32,448 nt of DNA from Puniceicoccales bacterium (GCA_031279395.1 JAITIO010000054.1:1-32448); one strand, 5' to 3'; numbered from the stretch's first letter, positions 7,991 to 16,629 are shown. Notes: generated by a model not told the origin, from the sequence alone. A program made the numbers and translations.

Positions 7991-10348
7991 GTGATGAAAA
8001 AGAAAAAGAAAAAGGGGGGTATTCTGCTTTTTGTATTAGTTTGCATAGGTATCTTTGGTGCCATGTTGATAAAGTTTTTAGGCGCCACAACCCCTAGAAG
8101 GATTTTTTATAACAGTGCCGTATGCTCCTATGGTTTTTTAGACAATTCCCAAAATTTACATGGTCTCCTTGAACTTGAATCGGAATCAATGAAAAATTCG
8201 ACATTGGCATACATAAAGGGCAGGACCGAACTAATGCTTAGTAGTGTACCTCTCATATGGAATGAGGATGCGTTGAATAAGTTAAGGGAAACATTGAACA
8301 ATTCCTCAAAAAGATACTGGGAAATGGCAGGAGAAAATTTCATCCAAGACTTCTGGGAGATAGCGATGGAAGCGCAATCAAAGGATTCGCAATATGATAA
8401 AACACGGAAAATGTATCAAAGTGTTAAGCGGGTATCCATATTACCCACGTGGTCAATGTGCAAAGATCAAGAAGAGCTCATAGTGAAAAACATACTAGCG
8501 CTTTCCTCTAATGCTACAAAAAAAACACTTGAAAACATTTCCAAACTGTTACAGGAATTAGAGCGATTAAATTATTCATTGTCGAACCCTAGATATATTG
8601 ACGAGAGATTTAGGTCAACAGAAATCAAGGAAATACAAAAAATACTGTCAGATGTATTTAACAATAAACGTGCGCAATGGCAAGAAGGAGTGATAAATCT
8701 GAAAAATGAAAGTATATATAGGAATCAATTCAAAGAAAAAATAACCAGGTTAATGGAAAAGTTAAAACCGCCGCAGGAGGAAAGGTTGAAAGAATTAGTG
8801 TCTCTCAGAAAAATAGAGCAAAGTTTGGCTGGCAAAGATAGCATTGACGCAAATACTTGGCAAGAAATAAAGGAACTGTTAAGCATAGAGAAGAGTTTGC
8901 CGCAAGTAGATCAGTCCAAAAAGAACTTTCTAAAAGAACTGGAACAAAAGCTCTACTCTAATGGGCGAGCACGATCTCAAACATCAGAAGAAGTAAGCCA
9001 TATTAGGAGTGAAATTTTAAAAATATTTCAAAATTCAATTAAAGATGCATTGAAGCAGGAAAACTTCGAAAATAACGGATCCCAAAAAGATGGCTCATTA
9101 AGACAATTGGAGGAAGATATTCAATCCGAATGGTTTTTAAATACGTTTACAAGTTTGTTCCCGAACAAAAACATAGCCGCTAATTTACAAAATTGGGAAA
9201 AGAAATCAGAAGAAAAACTATCTAATGACTTACAAAATATTCTGAACTCTATAAACTCAGATCTAGTCAATAAATTGAAAGATTTAGCAACGGCTTATGA
9301 CAACAGAATAAGTGACAAAAACTATCAACAGGTGAGAAACTTAGTAAAAGAAAGTAGAGACTTCAATGAAATTCTTTCTTCGCATAAAGATGTGAACAGA
9401 TTGCAATCTGTTTTTGCGATGACAAAGATGGCGGGAGGTGGTACATTAGAGGTTGACATTAATGGTTATAAAAAAAATTTTAATGTGGAAAGCGTCGTTA
9501 AGATTGTTATGTTGGATAACAAACTTCCACTGACCGTGAAATTTAAAAGTGAGGTAAAAGAAGCAATCGGATTAATTTTCCAGGACTTTAATATCGATGA
9601 AAAAGAAATAGCATCATTTTGGGACGATCTTGAAAAGATTATAGATGTATTAGGCAAACCAGATAGCATCTACAAACCAGGAATCCCTTCGCGTACAGAA
9701 CTTAAGGAAAAAGAATTGGAATATTCCCGTATGATAATCGAAGACTTCAGAGATACAAAACGTGATCTAGATATAAATATTTTTAGAGAGTTCTCTTCTT
9801 GGAAAGCGATCTTTAAAGATAAAGACCCGAATATCGAAATTGCCATTTTGCATTATTTGGGTGCAAGTTTAACCTTTGCAAATGATATCGATAGTATAAA
9901 TTTTTATGCAGCCAGCGAATTTGTCCGACGGGCTCTAGTATATACTTTACCACTACGGCCAGAAATAAGCAATCAACAAAAGCAAGCAGCCAACTTACCA
10001 AGCTCGAAAGATCCTGAAACAATCAGACAAGAGATGTTTAAAATATTTAATTACGGACTTCAAGAGGGCAATAATGATCCAACTAAGCTCAGAGAAAATA
10101 AGGAAACAATTCGAAAAATATTGCAATTACTGCATGAAGCTAAAGTTGCCAACTTCCCAGAAGATTCAAATGGGGATATAGATGTGTTGTATTCGTACAG
10201 TAAGGCCATACGAATTATTGTATTAGTGCGAGATAAGGACTATAAAATACCACTTAATCGTATCACAAATTATCATTGTAAGATAGAGTATGTGGGGAAT
10301 GGTAAACACGGCAGAAATAACACTGTTCAAACGATTGAAGAACTTTAA
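7991..10348 (+). CDS. Large membrane-anchored protein of unknown function
   Basis: I do not recognise this 785-residue protein. It starts with a run of lysines followed by one hydrophobic segment (about residues 9-31, GGILLFVLVCIGIFGAML), so the likely topology is a signal anchor with a short cytoplasmic tail and about 750 residues outside the cytoplasm. The rest is charged, rich in Lys, Glu, Asn, Ile and Leu, and mostly helical in pattern, with heptad-like stretches around 190-350. No enzyme motif or repeat is apparent. The start may be GTG 7991 or ATG 7994; AAGGGAG lies directly upstream. The coding strand is visibly more A-rich than its neighbours. The epimerase-like gene begins 16 nt after the stop, so the pair is probably cotranscribed. 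The first codons contain AAAAAG repeats and a G6 run. Confidence 0.85.
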   Translation: MMKKKKKKGGILLFVLVCIGIFGAMLIKFLGATTPRRIFYNSAVCSYGFLDNSQNLHGLLELESESMKNSTLAYIKGRTELMLSSVPLIWNEDALNKLRETLNNSSKRYWEMAGENFIQDFWEIAMEAQSKDSQYDKTRKMYQSVKRVSILPTWSMCKDQEELIVKNILALSSNATKKTLENISKLLQELERLNYSLSNPRYIDERFRSTEIKEIQKILSDVFNNKRAQWQEGVINLKNESIYRNQFKEKITRLMEKLKPPQEERLKELVSLRKIEQSLAGKDSIDANTWQEIKELLSIEKSLPQVDQSKKNFLKELEQKLYSNGRARSQTSEEVSHIRSEILKIFQNSIKDALKQENFENNGSQKDGSLRQLEEDIQSEWFLNTFTSLFPNKNIAANLQNWEKKSEEKLSNDLQNILNSINSDLVNKLKDLATAYDNRISDKNYQQVRNLVKESRDFNEILSSHKDVNRLQSVFAMTKMAGGGTLEVDINGYKKNFNVESVVKIVMLDNKLPLTVKFKSEVKEAIGLIFQDFNIDEKEIASFWDDLEKIIDVLGKPDSIYKPGIPSRTELKEKELEYSRMIIEDFRDTKRDLDINIFREFSSWKAIFKDKDPNIEIAILHYLGASLTFANDIDSINFYAASEFVRRALVYTLPLRPEISNQQKQAANLPSSKDPETIRQEMFKIFNYGLQEGNNDPTKLRENKETIRKILQLLHEAKVANFPEDSNGDIDVLYSYSKAIRIIVLVRDKDYKIPLNRITNYHCKIEYVGNGKHGRNNTVQTIEEL
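8014..8019 (+). repeat. G6 homopolymer after AAAAAG repeats, inside the 785-residue gene
   Basis: Three tandem AAAAAG hexamers run into six G residues at codons 7-10 of the gene. Such tracts slip during replication; a change of one base would stop translation before the membrane anchor. Confidence 0.5.
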
Positions 10349-10364
10349 ATAACAGCTTGGATCG

Positions 10365-11348
10365 ATGAGTATTTTAGTAATAGGAGCAGCGGGATTTGTT
10401 GGTAGCCATCTGGTGAAGAGATTGGGGATGTTGGGCCATCGTGTCTGTGGCATGGACATAGATAATGTGCGAGCTAAACAGGTATTGGCATCAAATATTC
10501 CATTCTACTGCCATGATTTCGGGGCGCAATCTTCCCTCCAAAATGTCTTTAGACAGGAAAATGTCGAAATGGTCATTCAATGTGCCGGAAAATCCATCGT
10601 GGAAGATTCAGTCATAGACCCAATGTCGTACTATACGAATAATGTCCTCTGTAATGTATTTCTACTGGATACTTTGCTGAAGTCGAATATTACCAAAATA
10701 ATGTATGTCTCTTCAGCCGCTGTTTTTGGGGAAATTGAAAAAATGCCAATTACCCAACAAACGATTCGCAATCCCATAAATCCACTAGGCAATACGCAGT
10801 TATTTGTCGAAAATATGTTGGAAGCTTTTAGAATATCCCATGGTCTAAGCTACGCAATTGTTAGAGCGTCAAATATCACCGGGATGAGCGAAGTAGAAAA
10901 TGAATACTTCATACAAAACTTAGGAACTGGCCTTATTCCAAACCTTTTGAAGTATATTTTGGGACAAATAGACGCAGTAAATATTTTTGGGACTTCCCAC
11001 GATACCATTGACTTGACAGCTGAACGAGATTACATACACGTGGACGACTTTTGCAATGCCTGCGTTAACGTGATGCCCAAACTATCAGTTCGTGGTGAAG
11101 GGATAGCCTATAACGTCGGGAGTGGTAAAAAATATTCCGTCAGAGAAGTAATCACAATGGCCGAACAACTGTTTGGAACCACCATTAAGACAATCGAAGG
11201 ATCTTCTCGGATTGGCGACCCTTCGCGCCTATACTTCGATATCAATAGGGCTAGGAGTGAATTGGATTGGTATCCAAAATATGACTCCTTGGAGCTGATA
11301 TTGAAAACAATGCTCTCATATTACCTAGCCCGTCGACAAAACCGCTAG
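10365..11348 (+). CDS. NAD-dependent epimerase/dehydratase family protein lacking the YxxxK motif
   Basis: This 327-residue protein is an extended SDR resembling UDP-glucose 4-epimerases. The Rossmann dinucleotide motif GAAGFVG is at 7-13, and an acidic residue follows beta-2 (D31/D33). The VSSAAVFG strand at 115-122 carries the catalytic Ser, and AYNVGSGKKYSVREV and the SELDWYPKYDSLELIL tail are typical of nucleotide-sugar epimerases. The active-site motif normally written YGxSK is L141-G-N-T-Q145 here. So both the general-base Tyr and the Lys are missing, while the surrounding sequence (PLGNTQLFVENML) still aligns well. It may therefore bind NAD and a sugar nucleotide without normal catalysis, or use a changed chemistry. 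It follows the 785-residue gene by 16 nt. Confidence 0.87.
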   Translation: MSILVIGAAGFVGSHLVKRLGMLGHRVCGMDIDNVRAKQVLASNIPFYCHDFGAQSSLQNVFRQENVEMVIQCAGKSIVEDSVIDPMSYYTNNVLCNVFLLDTLLKSNITKIMYVSSAAVFGEIEKMPITQQTIRNPINPLGNTQLFVENMLEAFRISHGLSYAIVRASNITGMSEVENEYFIQNLGTGLIPNLLKYILGQIDAVNIFGTSHDTIDLTAERDYIHVDDFCNACVNVMPKLSVRGEGIAYNVGSGKKYSVREVITMAEQLFGTTIKTIEGSSRIGDPSRLYFDINRARSELDWYPKYDSLELILKTMLSYYLARRQNR

Positions 11349-11371
11349 ATGTATAGCGGAACATTTATCCA

Positions 11372-11716
11372 TCACTTTCCATACTCTGCACTTACGGAAG
11401 GATTGGTTTGTAAATTTGCCCCACTTGGATTGCCATGGACTATAACTGCCTTCAGTATGTTACTATCCAGTTTTTGTCGTTCAGGGTCGGATTTTTCCAG
11501 AGCTTCCTGTTTGTTTTCAAAAGCTTTTGTTCCCGGACGGGTTTCATCTGTGACTTCCCTACTAACATGCTGCGTGCTCCCAACATCATTTTGTGGAATA
11601 TTTGGGTTTGCTATAGGGTTTATCTTCATATCTCCCACCACACCTGTTGGTCCAGGCGTGGTAACATTTGCATCTATCTGACTAGTATTCGTACTAGAAA
11701 TTCCTATGTTTGACAT
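11372..11716 (-). CDS. Small disordered Ser/Thr/Asn/Pro-rich protein, unknown function
   Basis: I do not recognise this 114-residue protein. It has no signal peptide or membrane segment. The N-terminus (MSNIGISSTNTSQID) is rich in Ser, Asn and Thr and the whole chain is polar, with Pro/Gly segments, so it is probably unstructured. It is very likely real: AGGAGG (plus positions 11723-11728) sits six bases before the ATG at 11716, the strongest Shine-Dalgarno noticed in the window. The opposite strand also has a 110-codon ORF, but without such support. N-termini of this composition occur on type III secreted proteins; no secretion genes are near, so this stays a guess. It converges on the epimerase-like gene and diverges from the histidine kinase. 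Confidence 0.7.
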   Translation of the reverse strand: MSNIGISSTNTSQIDANVTTPGPTGVVGDMKINPIANPNIPQNDVGSTQHVSREVTDETRPGTKAFENKQEALEKSDPERQKLDSNILKAVIVHGNPSGANLQTNPSVSAEYGK

Positions 11717-11764
11717 CTCAATCCTCCTTGCTAAAGTTCTATTCTATTAAAGATATTTGGTAAA

Positions 11765-11787
11765 AAAATTTTTGCAACAAAAATTTT
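11765..11787. promoter_or_regulatory. 10-bp perfect inverted repeat in a divergent intergenic region
   Basis: AAAATTTTTG (11765-11774) and CAAAAATTTT (11778-11787) form a perfect dyad around CAA. It lies 49 bp upstream of the small-protein start and about 140 bp upstream of the kinase start. No T-run follows on either strand in a terminator-like way, so an operator between two divergent promoters is more likely. Confidence 0.4.
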
Positions 11788-11851
11788 GATGTTTGGGTGT
11801 ATATTACTTCATCCCACGTTTACAAGGAATCCTATCCTGATTTCACTGAAA

Positions 11852-11944
11852 ATGTCCGCAAGCGATACAATAATATTTTTAGAAAAGTATGGCATTGTAG
11901 ATTTTTTTGTGGTAAAAAATAATCATGTGTCCCCTAATATATAA
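11852..11944 (+). other. Short overlapping frame, possible lost N-terminus of the histidine kinase
   Basis: An ATG at 11852 opens 30 codons containing FLEKYGIVDFFVVKNNH and ends at TAA 11942-11944, overlapping the first kinase codons in a different frame. The pattern (hydrophobic strand ending in a polar turn) looks like the first strand of a PAS-type domain. A single base change in length near 11930-11945 would fuse it to the kinase. This is inference. Confidence 0.3.
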
Positions 11945-13100
11945 TACCATAGATCCGCATGGATTCACCGAACCAGCCTCATTGACCACTGAGACGTGTC
12001 AACATTTAAAATTGGCCCTGTATCAAGGAAGTTATAGTAAAAATGCTGAAACTTTGGAAGTACGCTGGTTAGCCGATGATGTTCACAAACGAATTGGGAA
12101 TTTTTACCACCAAAGTGACAATTATATCGATATTGTTGGAAACGATGCACATCCCAACAATGTTGACCTAGTATATACGTTGAAAAACAAACTTTTGGAA
12201 GAAAAATCATCATTTATTAGGACATATCAATTGCTTACCGATGAAAATGTTTATCGGCTGTTTGTTGAAAAAATCAAGATAACAGAGAAAACTGAAGCGG
12301 AGGTAAAATTTGTTGGATGTCTTTTCATGATGCCAGAGTGTGAAAATGACGAAGGAGAAGGAGATATTATCAGGCAACAACTCCTTGAAAATCTACGAAA
12401 AGAACGGGAAATCAATCAGGTAAAAGATCTATTTGTAAACATGGTATCCCACGAAATGCGCACTCCTTTAGCGGTTATACAGGGAGCGGTTGATCTGGTC
12501 GAACACTGCAATGATAAGTTGAGCGATGGCGATAGAAAAAATTATATCCAATCAATAAAAAGAGCAATCCTGCGGATGACACGCACGATGGATACGGTGT
12601 TGATCTTAGCCAAAGTACAGAGTAATCAGCTATCGTTCCAACCGTTAAGTTCCGATGTGGTGGTGTTTTGTAAAAATATAATTAACGAAATTGAAAATCT
12701 CAACGAAGGGAGGAAAATTGTGCTTCAAATATCAAAATCATTTCCGCGGAGTATAGACATAGATACGACACTTCTTTACCACATCGTTTCTAATCTGCTA
12801 AACAATGCGATAAAATATTCCGATCCTATGACATTGGTATATTTAAACTTGGTCTTCGATAAAGAAACGTTGACCATTTACGTCAAGGACTTTGGCATAG
12901 GTATTCCACTCAAAGAAATGAAGGGGATATTTAAATTATTCCATCGTGGGTCTAATGCGAAAGGTCGCAAGGGTATGGGGATTGGTATGTTTATCGTTAA
13001 ACATTGTATCGCATTGCACAATGGAAGCATAGAGGTTGAATCCAAGGAACATGAAGGAACAGTCTTTCGGGTAAAGCTGCCAATTGCGCATCAAAATTAG
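11925..13100 (+). CDS. Soluble sensor histidine kinase, orphan
   Basis: This 391-residue protein is a two-component histidine kinase. The HisKA domain has its phospho-acceptor at H176 (SHEMRTP), preceded by a coiled linker at about 147-168. The HATPase_c domain shows an N-box with N290/N293/N294 (SNLLNNAIKYSD), G1 at 322-328 (DFGIGIP) and G2 at 350-356 (GMGIGMF). Residues 1-140 may be a degenerate PAS-like sensor domain, and no membrane segment is present, so it should sense a cytoplasmic signal. No response regulator gene is adjacent. The ATG at 11925 has no Shine-Dalgarno, and an upstream reading frame starting at 11852 overlaps it in another frame, so the true N-terminus may be longer and broken by a frameshift. 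Confidence 0.9.
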   Translation: MCPLIYNTIDPHGFTEPASLTTETCQHLKLALYQGSYSKNAETLEVRWLADDVHKRIGNFYHQSDNYIDIVGNDAHPNNVDLVYTLKNKLLEEKSSFIRTYQLLTDENVYRLFVEKIKITEKTEAEVKFVGCLFMMPECENDEGEGDIIRQQLLENLRKEREINQVKDLFVNMVSHEMRTPLAVIQGAVDLVEHCNDKLSDGDRKNYIQSIKRAILRMTRTMDTVLILAKVQSNQLSFQPLSSDVVVFCKNIINEIENLNEGRKIVLQISKSFPRSIDIDTTLLYHIVSNLLNNAIKYSDPMTLVYLNLVFDKETLTIYVKDFGIGIPLKEMKGIFKLFHRGSNAKGRKGMGIGMFIVKHCIALHNGSIEVESKEHEGTVFRVKLPIAHQN

Positions 13101-13249
13101 ATAACTCCTCAAACACACGGACCGACAATATTTTTTCTCTTTGAAAACAAAAAGTTATAAAATGTTGCCTATGCCATCAAAATTTGTTTGATATCTCGTG
13201 GGAATGGCGGTGGTATTAGTTTTTGCGTTCGTTTTCTAATCTCCTTAAA

Positions 13250-14626
13250 ATGTCGTCAAATAAAAACATCAAAGACAGGAAAGCACCTCTTAGGCACTAT
13301 ACCTTTGAGGAGTTGCAGAATTGTGCCGAAAACGATTTTAAAAATTTGAACGCCATCAAGTTGGCAAGAACTCCTCCCCATGAGATAGGTGCTTGGCTTG
13401 AAAGGCTCTCGCAGGAAGAAAGAGAAATAGTTTTACGCAAGCTATCCGTCGACGATGTAACCGAAGTTTTGGCAGAAATGAACGTTTCCGATTCGGCCGA
13501 AATCATTTCTGAAATGCGAGATGCCAAAGCCATAAAGATTTTGAGCTCCCTTGCTCCGGATGATGCCGCAGATTTACTAGGTGAATTGGAAGACGACGTA
13601 AGAGAACGGCTGATGGCTAAAATGCCATCGCAGGTTGCCACAACCTTGCGTAACCTGTTGACCTACGATCCGAATACTGCGGGAGGTGTCATGACTCCCC
13701 ATGTTGCCGCCTTGGAAATAGACATGACGGTCGACGAAGCCATTGAGTTTTTGAGGGAAAACAAGGATGTAGCGGAGAATGTGGAAAGTTTGTATGTCAC
13801 CGATGATAAAAGACATTTGGTCGGAGTTTTAAACATACAAAAATTGCTATGGACCGATCCTCATGCTAAGATTGGTGACTTGATGTGTAATGAAGTCGAG
13901 GGCATTTGTTCCTTGGAGCAGGATAAGGAAACAGTCGCCCATATGATGGCGAAAAATCACTTCAACACACTGCCTGTTGTCGATGGGCAGCACCGATTGA
14001 TCGGCATTGTTACCCACGATGACGTTATTGATATTTTGCGAGAGGAAGCAACGGAAGATATCCAAAAGTTGCATGGAGCGGGTGGAGATGAAAGTATTCA
14101 TGACAGTGTATCCTATAGTATTTTTAGGCGTACACCATGGCTGGTGATAAATTTGTGTATCGCATTTGTGACGGCTGGTGTTATTCGTATTTTTGAACAA
14201 AGGATTGCCCAGTGCACTGTGCTGGCAGTTTTCATGGTAATGATAACCGGACTAAGCGGAAATTCTGGAGCCCAAACATTAGCAATCTCAATCAGAGGCC
14301 TCGCCTTGGGCGAGTATCACAATAGGGATTCACTAAAGGTCGTACTTCGAGAAACTTTAAAAGGGTTTCTCAATGGTATTGTCATAGGTTTTATCGCACT
14401 AGTCGTGACAGGTATTTGGTCTCAAAACATAAGAGTTGGGATGGTAGTTTTTTTTGCAATGATTCTCAATATGGGACTATCCGGCTTCGTTGGATCACTT
14501 ATCCCGATATTTTTAACGCGCATCAAATGTGACCCCGCCCAAAGTTCATACATTTTTCTTACCTCCATAACCGATATTGCTGGAATGTTCATTTTTCTAG
14601 GAATCGGATCATATTTTTTGCTCTAG
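13250..14626 (+). CDS. mgtE: Magnesium transporter MgtE
   Basis: MgtE is a Mg2+-gated Mg2+ channel/transporter of the inner membrane. The ATG at 13250 (MSSNKNIKDRK) gives 458 residues; a TTG at 13223 would add nine. The order of domains is normal: an N-terminal superhelical domain with the LSxDDVTEVLAEM, LAPDDAADLLGEL and LLTYDPNTAGGVM repeats, a CBS pair (about VAENVESLYVTDDKRHLVGV to DDVIDILREEA), and five C-terminal membrane helices, including the conserved MVMITGLSGNSGAQT segment at the pore. The Pro-Glu-rich motif of the family is divergent but the GNSGAQ core is intact. A gene of unknown function follows 17-32 nt downstream. Confidence 0.95.
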   Translation: MSSNKNIKDRKAPLRHYTFEELQNCAENDFKNLNAIKLARTPPHEIGAWLERLSQEEREIVLRKLSVDDVTEVLAEMNVSDSAEIISEMRDAKAIKILSSLAPDDAADLLGELEDDVRERLMAKMPSQVATTLRNLLTYDPNTAGGVMTPHVAALEIDMTVDEAIEFLRENKDVAENVESLYVTDDKRHLVGVLNIQKLLWTDPHAKIGDLMCNEVEGICSLEQDKETVAHMMAKNHFNTLPVVDGQHRLIGIVTHDDVIDILREEATEDIQKLHGAGGDESIHDSVSYSIFRRTPWLVINLCIAFVTAGVIRIFEQRIAQCTVLAVFMVMITGLSGNSGAQTLAISIRGLALGEYHNRDSLKVVLRETLKGFLNGIVIGFIALVVTGIWSQNIRVGMVVFFAMILNMGLSGFVGSLIPIFLTRIKCDPAQSSYIFLTSITDIAGMFIFLGIGSYFLL

Positions 14627-14658
14627 GTGTTTCGTTTTACATTTTGTCTTCGAATAGG

Positions 14659-15234
14659 ATGAAACAGATCGCCCAGGATTTGAATTTAAAAGCAACGGCG
14701 GATTCCACATTTTGTAAAATTTTTCCAAAACTCTGCAATTGGTTCGGTAAGTATATCCTATCCGGAAAACTTCGAGGGAAGGAACTGGAGATATATACTA
14801 TCAAATTTCTCAACATCAAACAATTTCCCCTGCGGCTTGTGGTGAAAAGCAATCTCGGGCTTGCCCAACCATTTCGCATTGTGGCTCGAAAAAGACCTTT
14901 TTTTATAAGCTTCCATAAAATTTTCGACGGAGATATATATTTTACAAACAACCCGATCCTGGATAGTAGATTACTATTTTCGACCGACCGACAGGACCTT
15001 TTAAATTTGATACTACAATATGACGAAGTTCAGGACCATCTCTATAATATTTGGAAGACGAGGAAATGCGATGGTACGCTGTCCGTAAATAATAATTTTA
15101 TCATATACCACGAACCATTTAGACTGATCACAAAAACAACCCGTGAAAGAATAAAAAACGTAACAAACCTGATTTGCGACATCACAGATATCATCAAACT
15201 GTCACGGAAATTTATAACCCGGGAGATGGAATAA
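14659..15234 (+). CDS. Hypothetical protein downstream of mgtE
   Basis: I do not recognise this protein of 191 residues (196 if the TTG at 14644 is used). It is mixed hydrophobic and basic, with no clear membrane helix or signal peptide. A predicted mixed alpha/beta stretch includes ELEIYTIKFLNIKQFPLRLV, and paired NNPILDSRLLFSTDRQDL and NNFIIYHEPFRLITKT segments. The layout recalls proteins with a small membrane-associated beta domain, but I cannot name a family. It follows mgtE on the same strand with almost no gap, so cotranscription is likely. The frame stays open over the full length while the opposite strand only has a shorter ORF. Confidence 0.7.
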   Translation: MKQIAQDLNLKATADSTFCKIFPKLCNWFGKYILSGKLRGKELEIYTIKFLNIKQFPLRLVVKSNLGLAQPFRIVARKRPFFISFHKIFDGDIYFTNNPILDSRLLFSTDRQDLLNLILQYDEVQDHLYNIWKTRKCDGTLSVNNNFIIYHEPFRLITKTTRERIKNVTNLICDITDIIKLSRKFITREME

Positions 15235-15300
15235 ACCCTAATTATGCTACGAAATTGCATCCAAACTACATCTGCGTAGGGCTGATGGCATGGGTAAAAA

Positions 15301-16548
15301 TTACCTAAGCTTCATGTTTTGCATCAGGCTGATCATGGGCAAAAACATCGCAATTACGACGATACCGACAACAATGGCTAGAAATATTATGATAGCTGGC
15401 TCAATCAAAATTGTCAACAATGTTAATTGCTGTTCGATTTTTCGATCATATATTTCCGATATTTTTATAAATGCTTTGGCCAATCCCCTCGATTGTTCTC
15501 CCGCTAAAATCAGGCCATTGTCCGTTGCCGTAAGAAATTTGTTACCTCTGAAACTATCCGATAAGGTTTCTCCCTGAGTTATCTTCATTAAAACTTTTTC
15601 GAAGGTTTTTTTGCATTTACTGTTATCTATTATCCCAATTGACAATTGCAAGGCTTCCTGAAGTGGTACCCCAAATGACATCAACATCCCAATGGTTTTG
15701 AAAAAAGTATTGAGGTTCATGGCCAGGAATAACTTTCCGAAAATTGGCAGTTGGGTGCCAATGGCCAATTGATTTTTGAAAAATTTTTTACAAAAACAAA
15801 CTCTAAAAACTGCAGTGGCAGCTATGGCAAACAGTCCTATCATTCCCCAATGGTTGCCGATAAAATTACAAAAGTTTACCACCCGTTGGGTCAACCATGG
15901 AAGAGATCTGCCATTGGAACTTTGGGATGTAAAAATCATTTCAAACTTTGGAACAACAATTGTCATGAGCAAAATCAGTGCAATCCCAGCCACTATCAGT
16001 ACAATCGTTGGGTAAATTAGTGTCATTTTTACTTTTTGCCCAATGGACGATATTTTCTTACCAACTTCGGACATTTCCCGCAATGCGATTCCGGGACATC
16101 CTATTTTCTCTGCAGCCCTAACTGTTTTTATTTCGGTATCTGAAAAAAACTGACGGCAGCACATCATTCCTTCGGATAATGACATTCCGGCGGAAATTTT
16201 TCCCCTGAGGGAATGTATTATGCTGTAACTTGAGGAACCTTTTTTAAGTCCGATGGTCAATGTTGAAAGGCATTGTTCGATTGGTAACCCTGCCGTCAGC
16301 AACATTGCCAATTGTTCAAAAAATGCGTATTTCCAACTGGGTTGAATGTATCTTTTGCGGGAGAAAAGACTACGAATTTTCCCCATGTTTAAATTATTTC
16401 TCCTGGTCTTTGTTTCGCAACATTGCAATAGCTGAACATCGAATCCCCTATCTTTCAATTCCCGTTCGGCGAAGGTTTTACTGTCGGAAATAATTTCACC
16501 CCTAACGACCACATTGTGAGAATCTACGGCTAAAAACCTAAATCGCAT
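15301..16548 (-). CDS. Type II secretion / type IV pilus inner-membrane platform protein (GspF/PilC family)
   Basis: GspF/PilC is the inner-membrane platform on which (pseudo)pilins are assembled. The protein has 415 residues from the ATG at 16548 (MRFRFLAVDSHNVVVRGEI), which matches the family's usual start and has GGAG just upstream; the frame is open further to 16620. Two T2SSF repeats are present: the first begins at FFEQLAMLLTAGLPIEQ and the second at FFKTIGMLMSFGVPLQEAL. Hydrophobic segments are at PTIVLIVAGIALILLMTIVV, MIGLFAIAATAVF and the C-terminal IIIFLAIVVGIVVIAMFLP. No ATPase or secretin gene is in the window. The only apparent partner is the prepilin at 17138-17791, upstream on the same strand. 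Confidence 0.92.
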   Translation of the reverse strand: MRFRFLAVDSHNVVVRGEIISDSKTFAERELKDRGFDVQLLQCCETKTRRNNLNMGKIRSLFSRKRYIQPSWKYAFFEQLAMLLTAGLPIEQCLSTLTIGLKKGSSSYSIIHSLRGKISAGMSLSEGMMCCRQFFSDTEIKTVRAAEKIGCPGIALREMSEVGKKISSIGQKVKMTLIYPTIVLIVAGIALILLMTIVVPKFEMIFTSQSSNGRSLPWLTQRVVNFCNFIGNHWGMIGLFAIAATAVFRVCFCKKFFKNQLAIGTQLPIFGKLFLAMNLNTFFKTIGMLMSFGVPLQEALQLSIGIIDNSKCKKTFEKVLMKITQGETLSDSFRGNKFLTATDNGLILAGEQSRGLAKAFIKISEIYDRKIEQQLTLLTILIEPAIIIFLAIVVGIVVIAMFLPMISLMQNMKLR

Positions 16549-16629
16549 TGTCTCCAATTGTAGAAAATATTTTACAAAAATAAACTCATTTTGTGAAAAA
16601 TACTTCATGGCAAAAGTCACAAGATTTCG

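Noticed and set aside
11349..11681. A 110-codon plus-strand ORF opposite the small disordered protein
   Set aside because: It begins where the epimerase gene ends, has no ribosome binding site, and its Cys/Phe/Ser-rich product looks like the complement of the minus-strand gene, which has a perfect AGGAGG.
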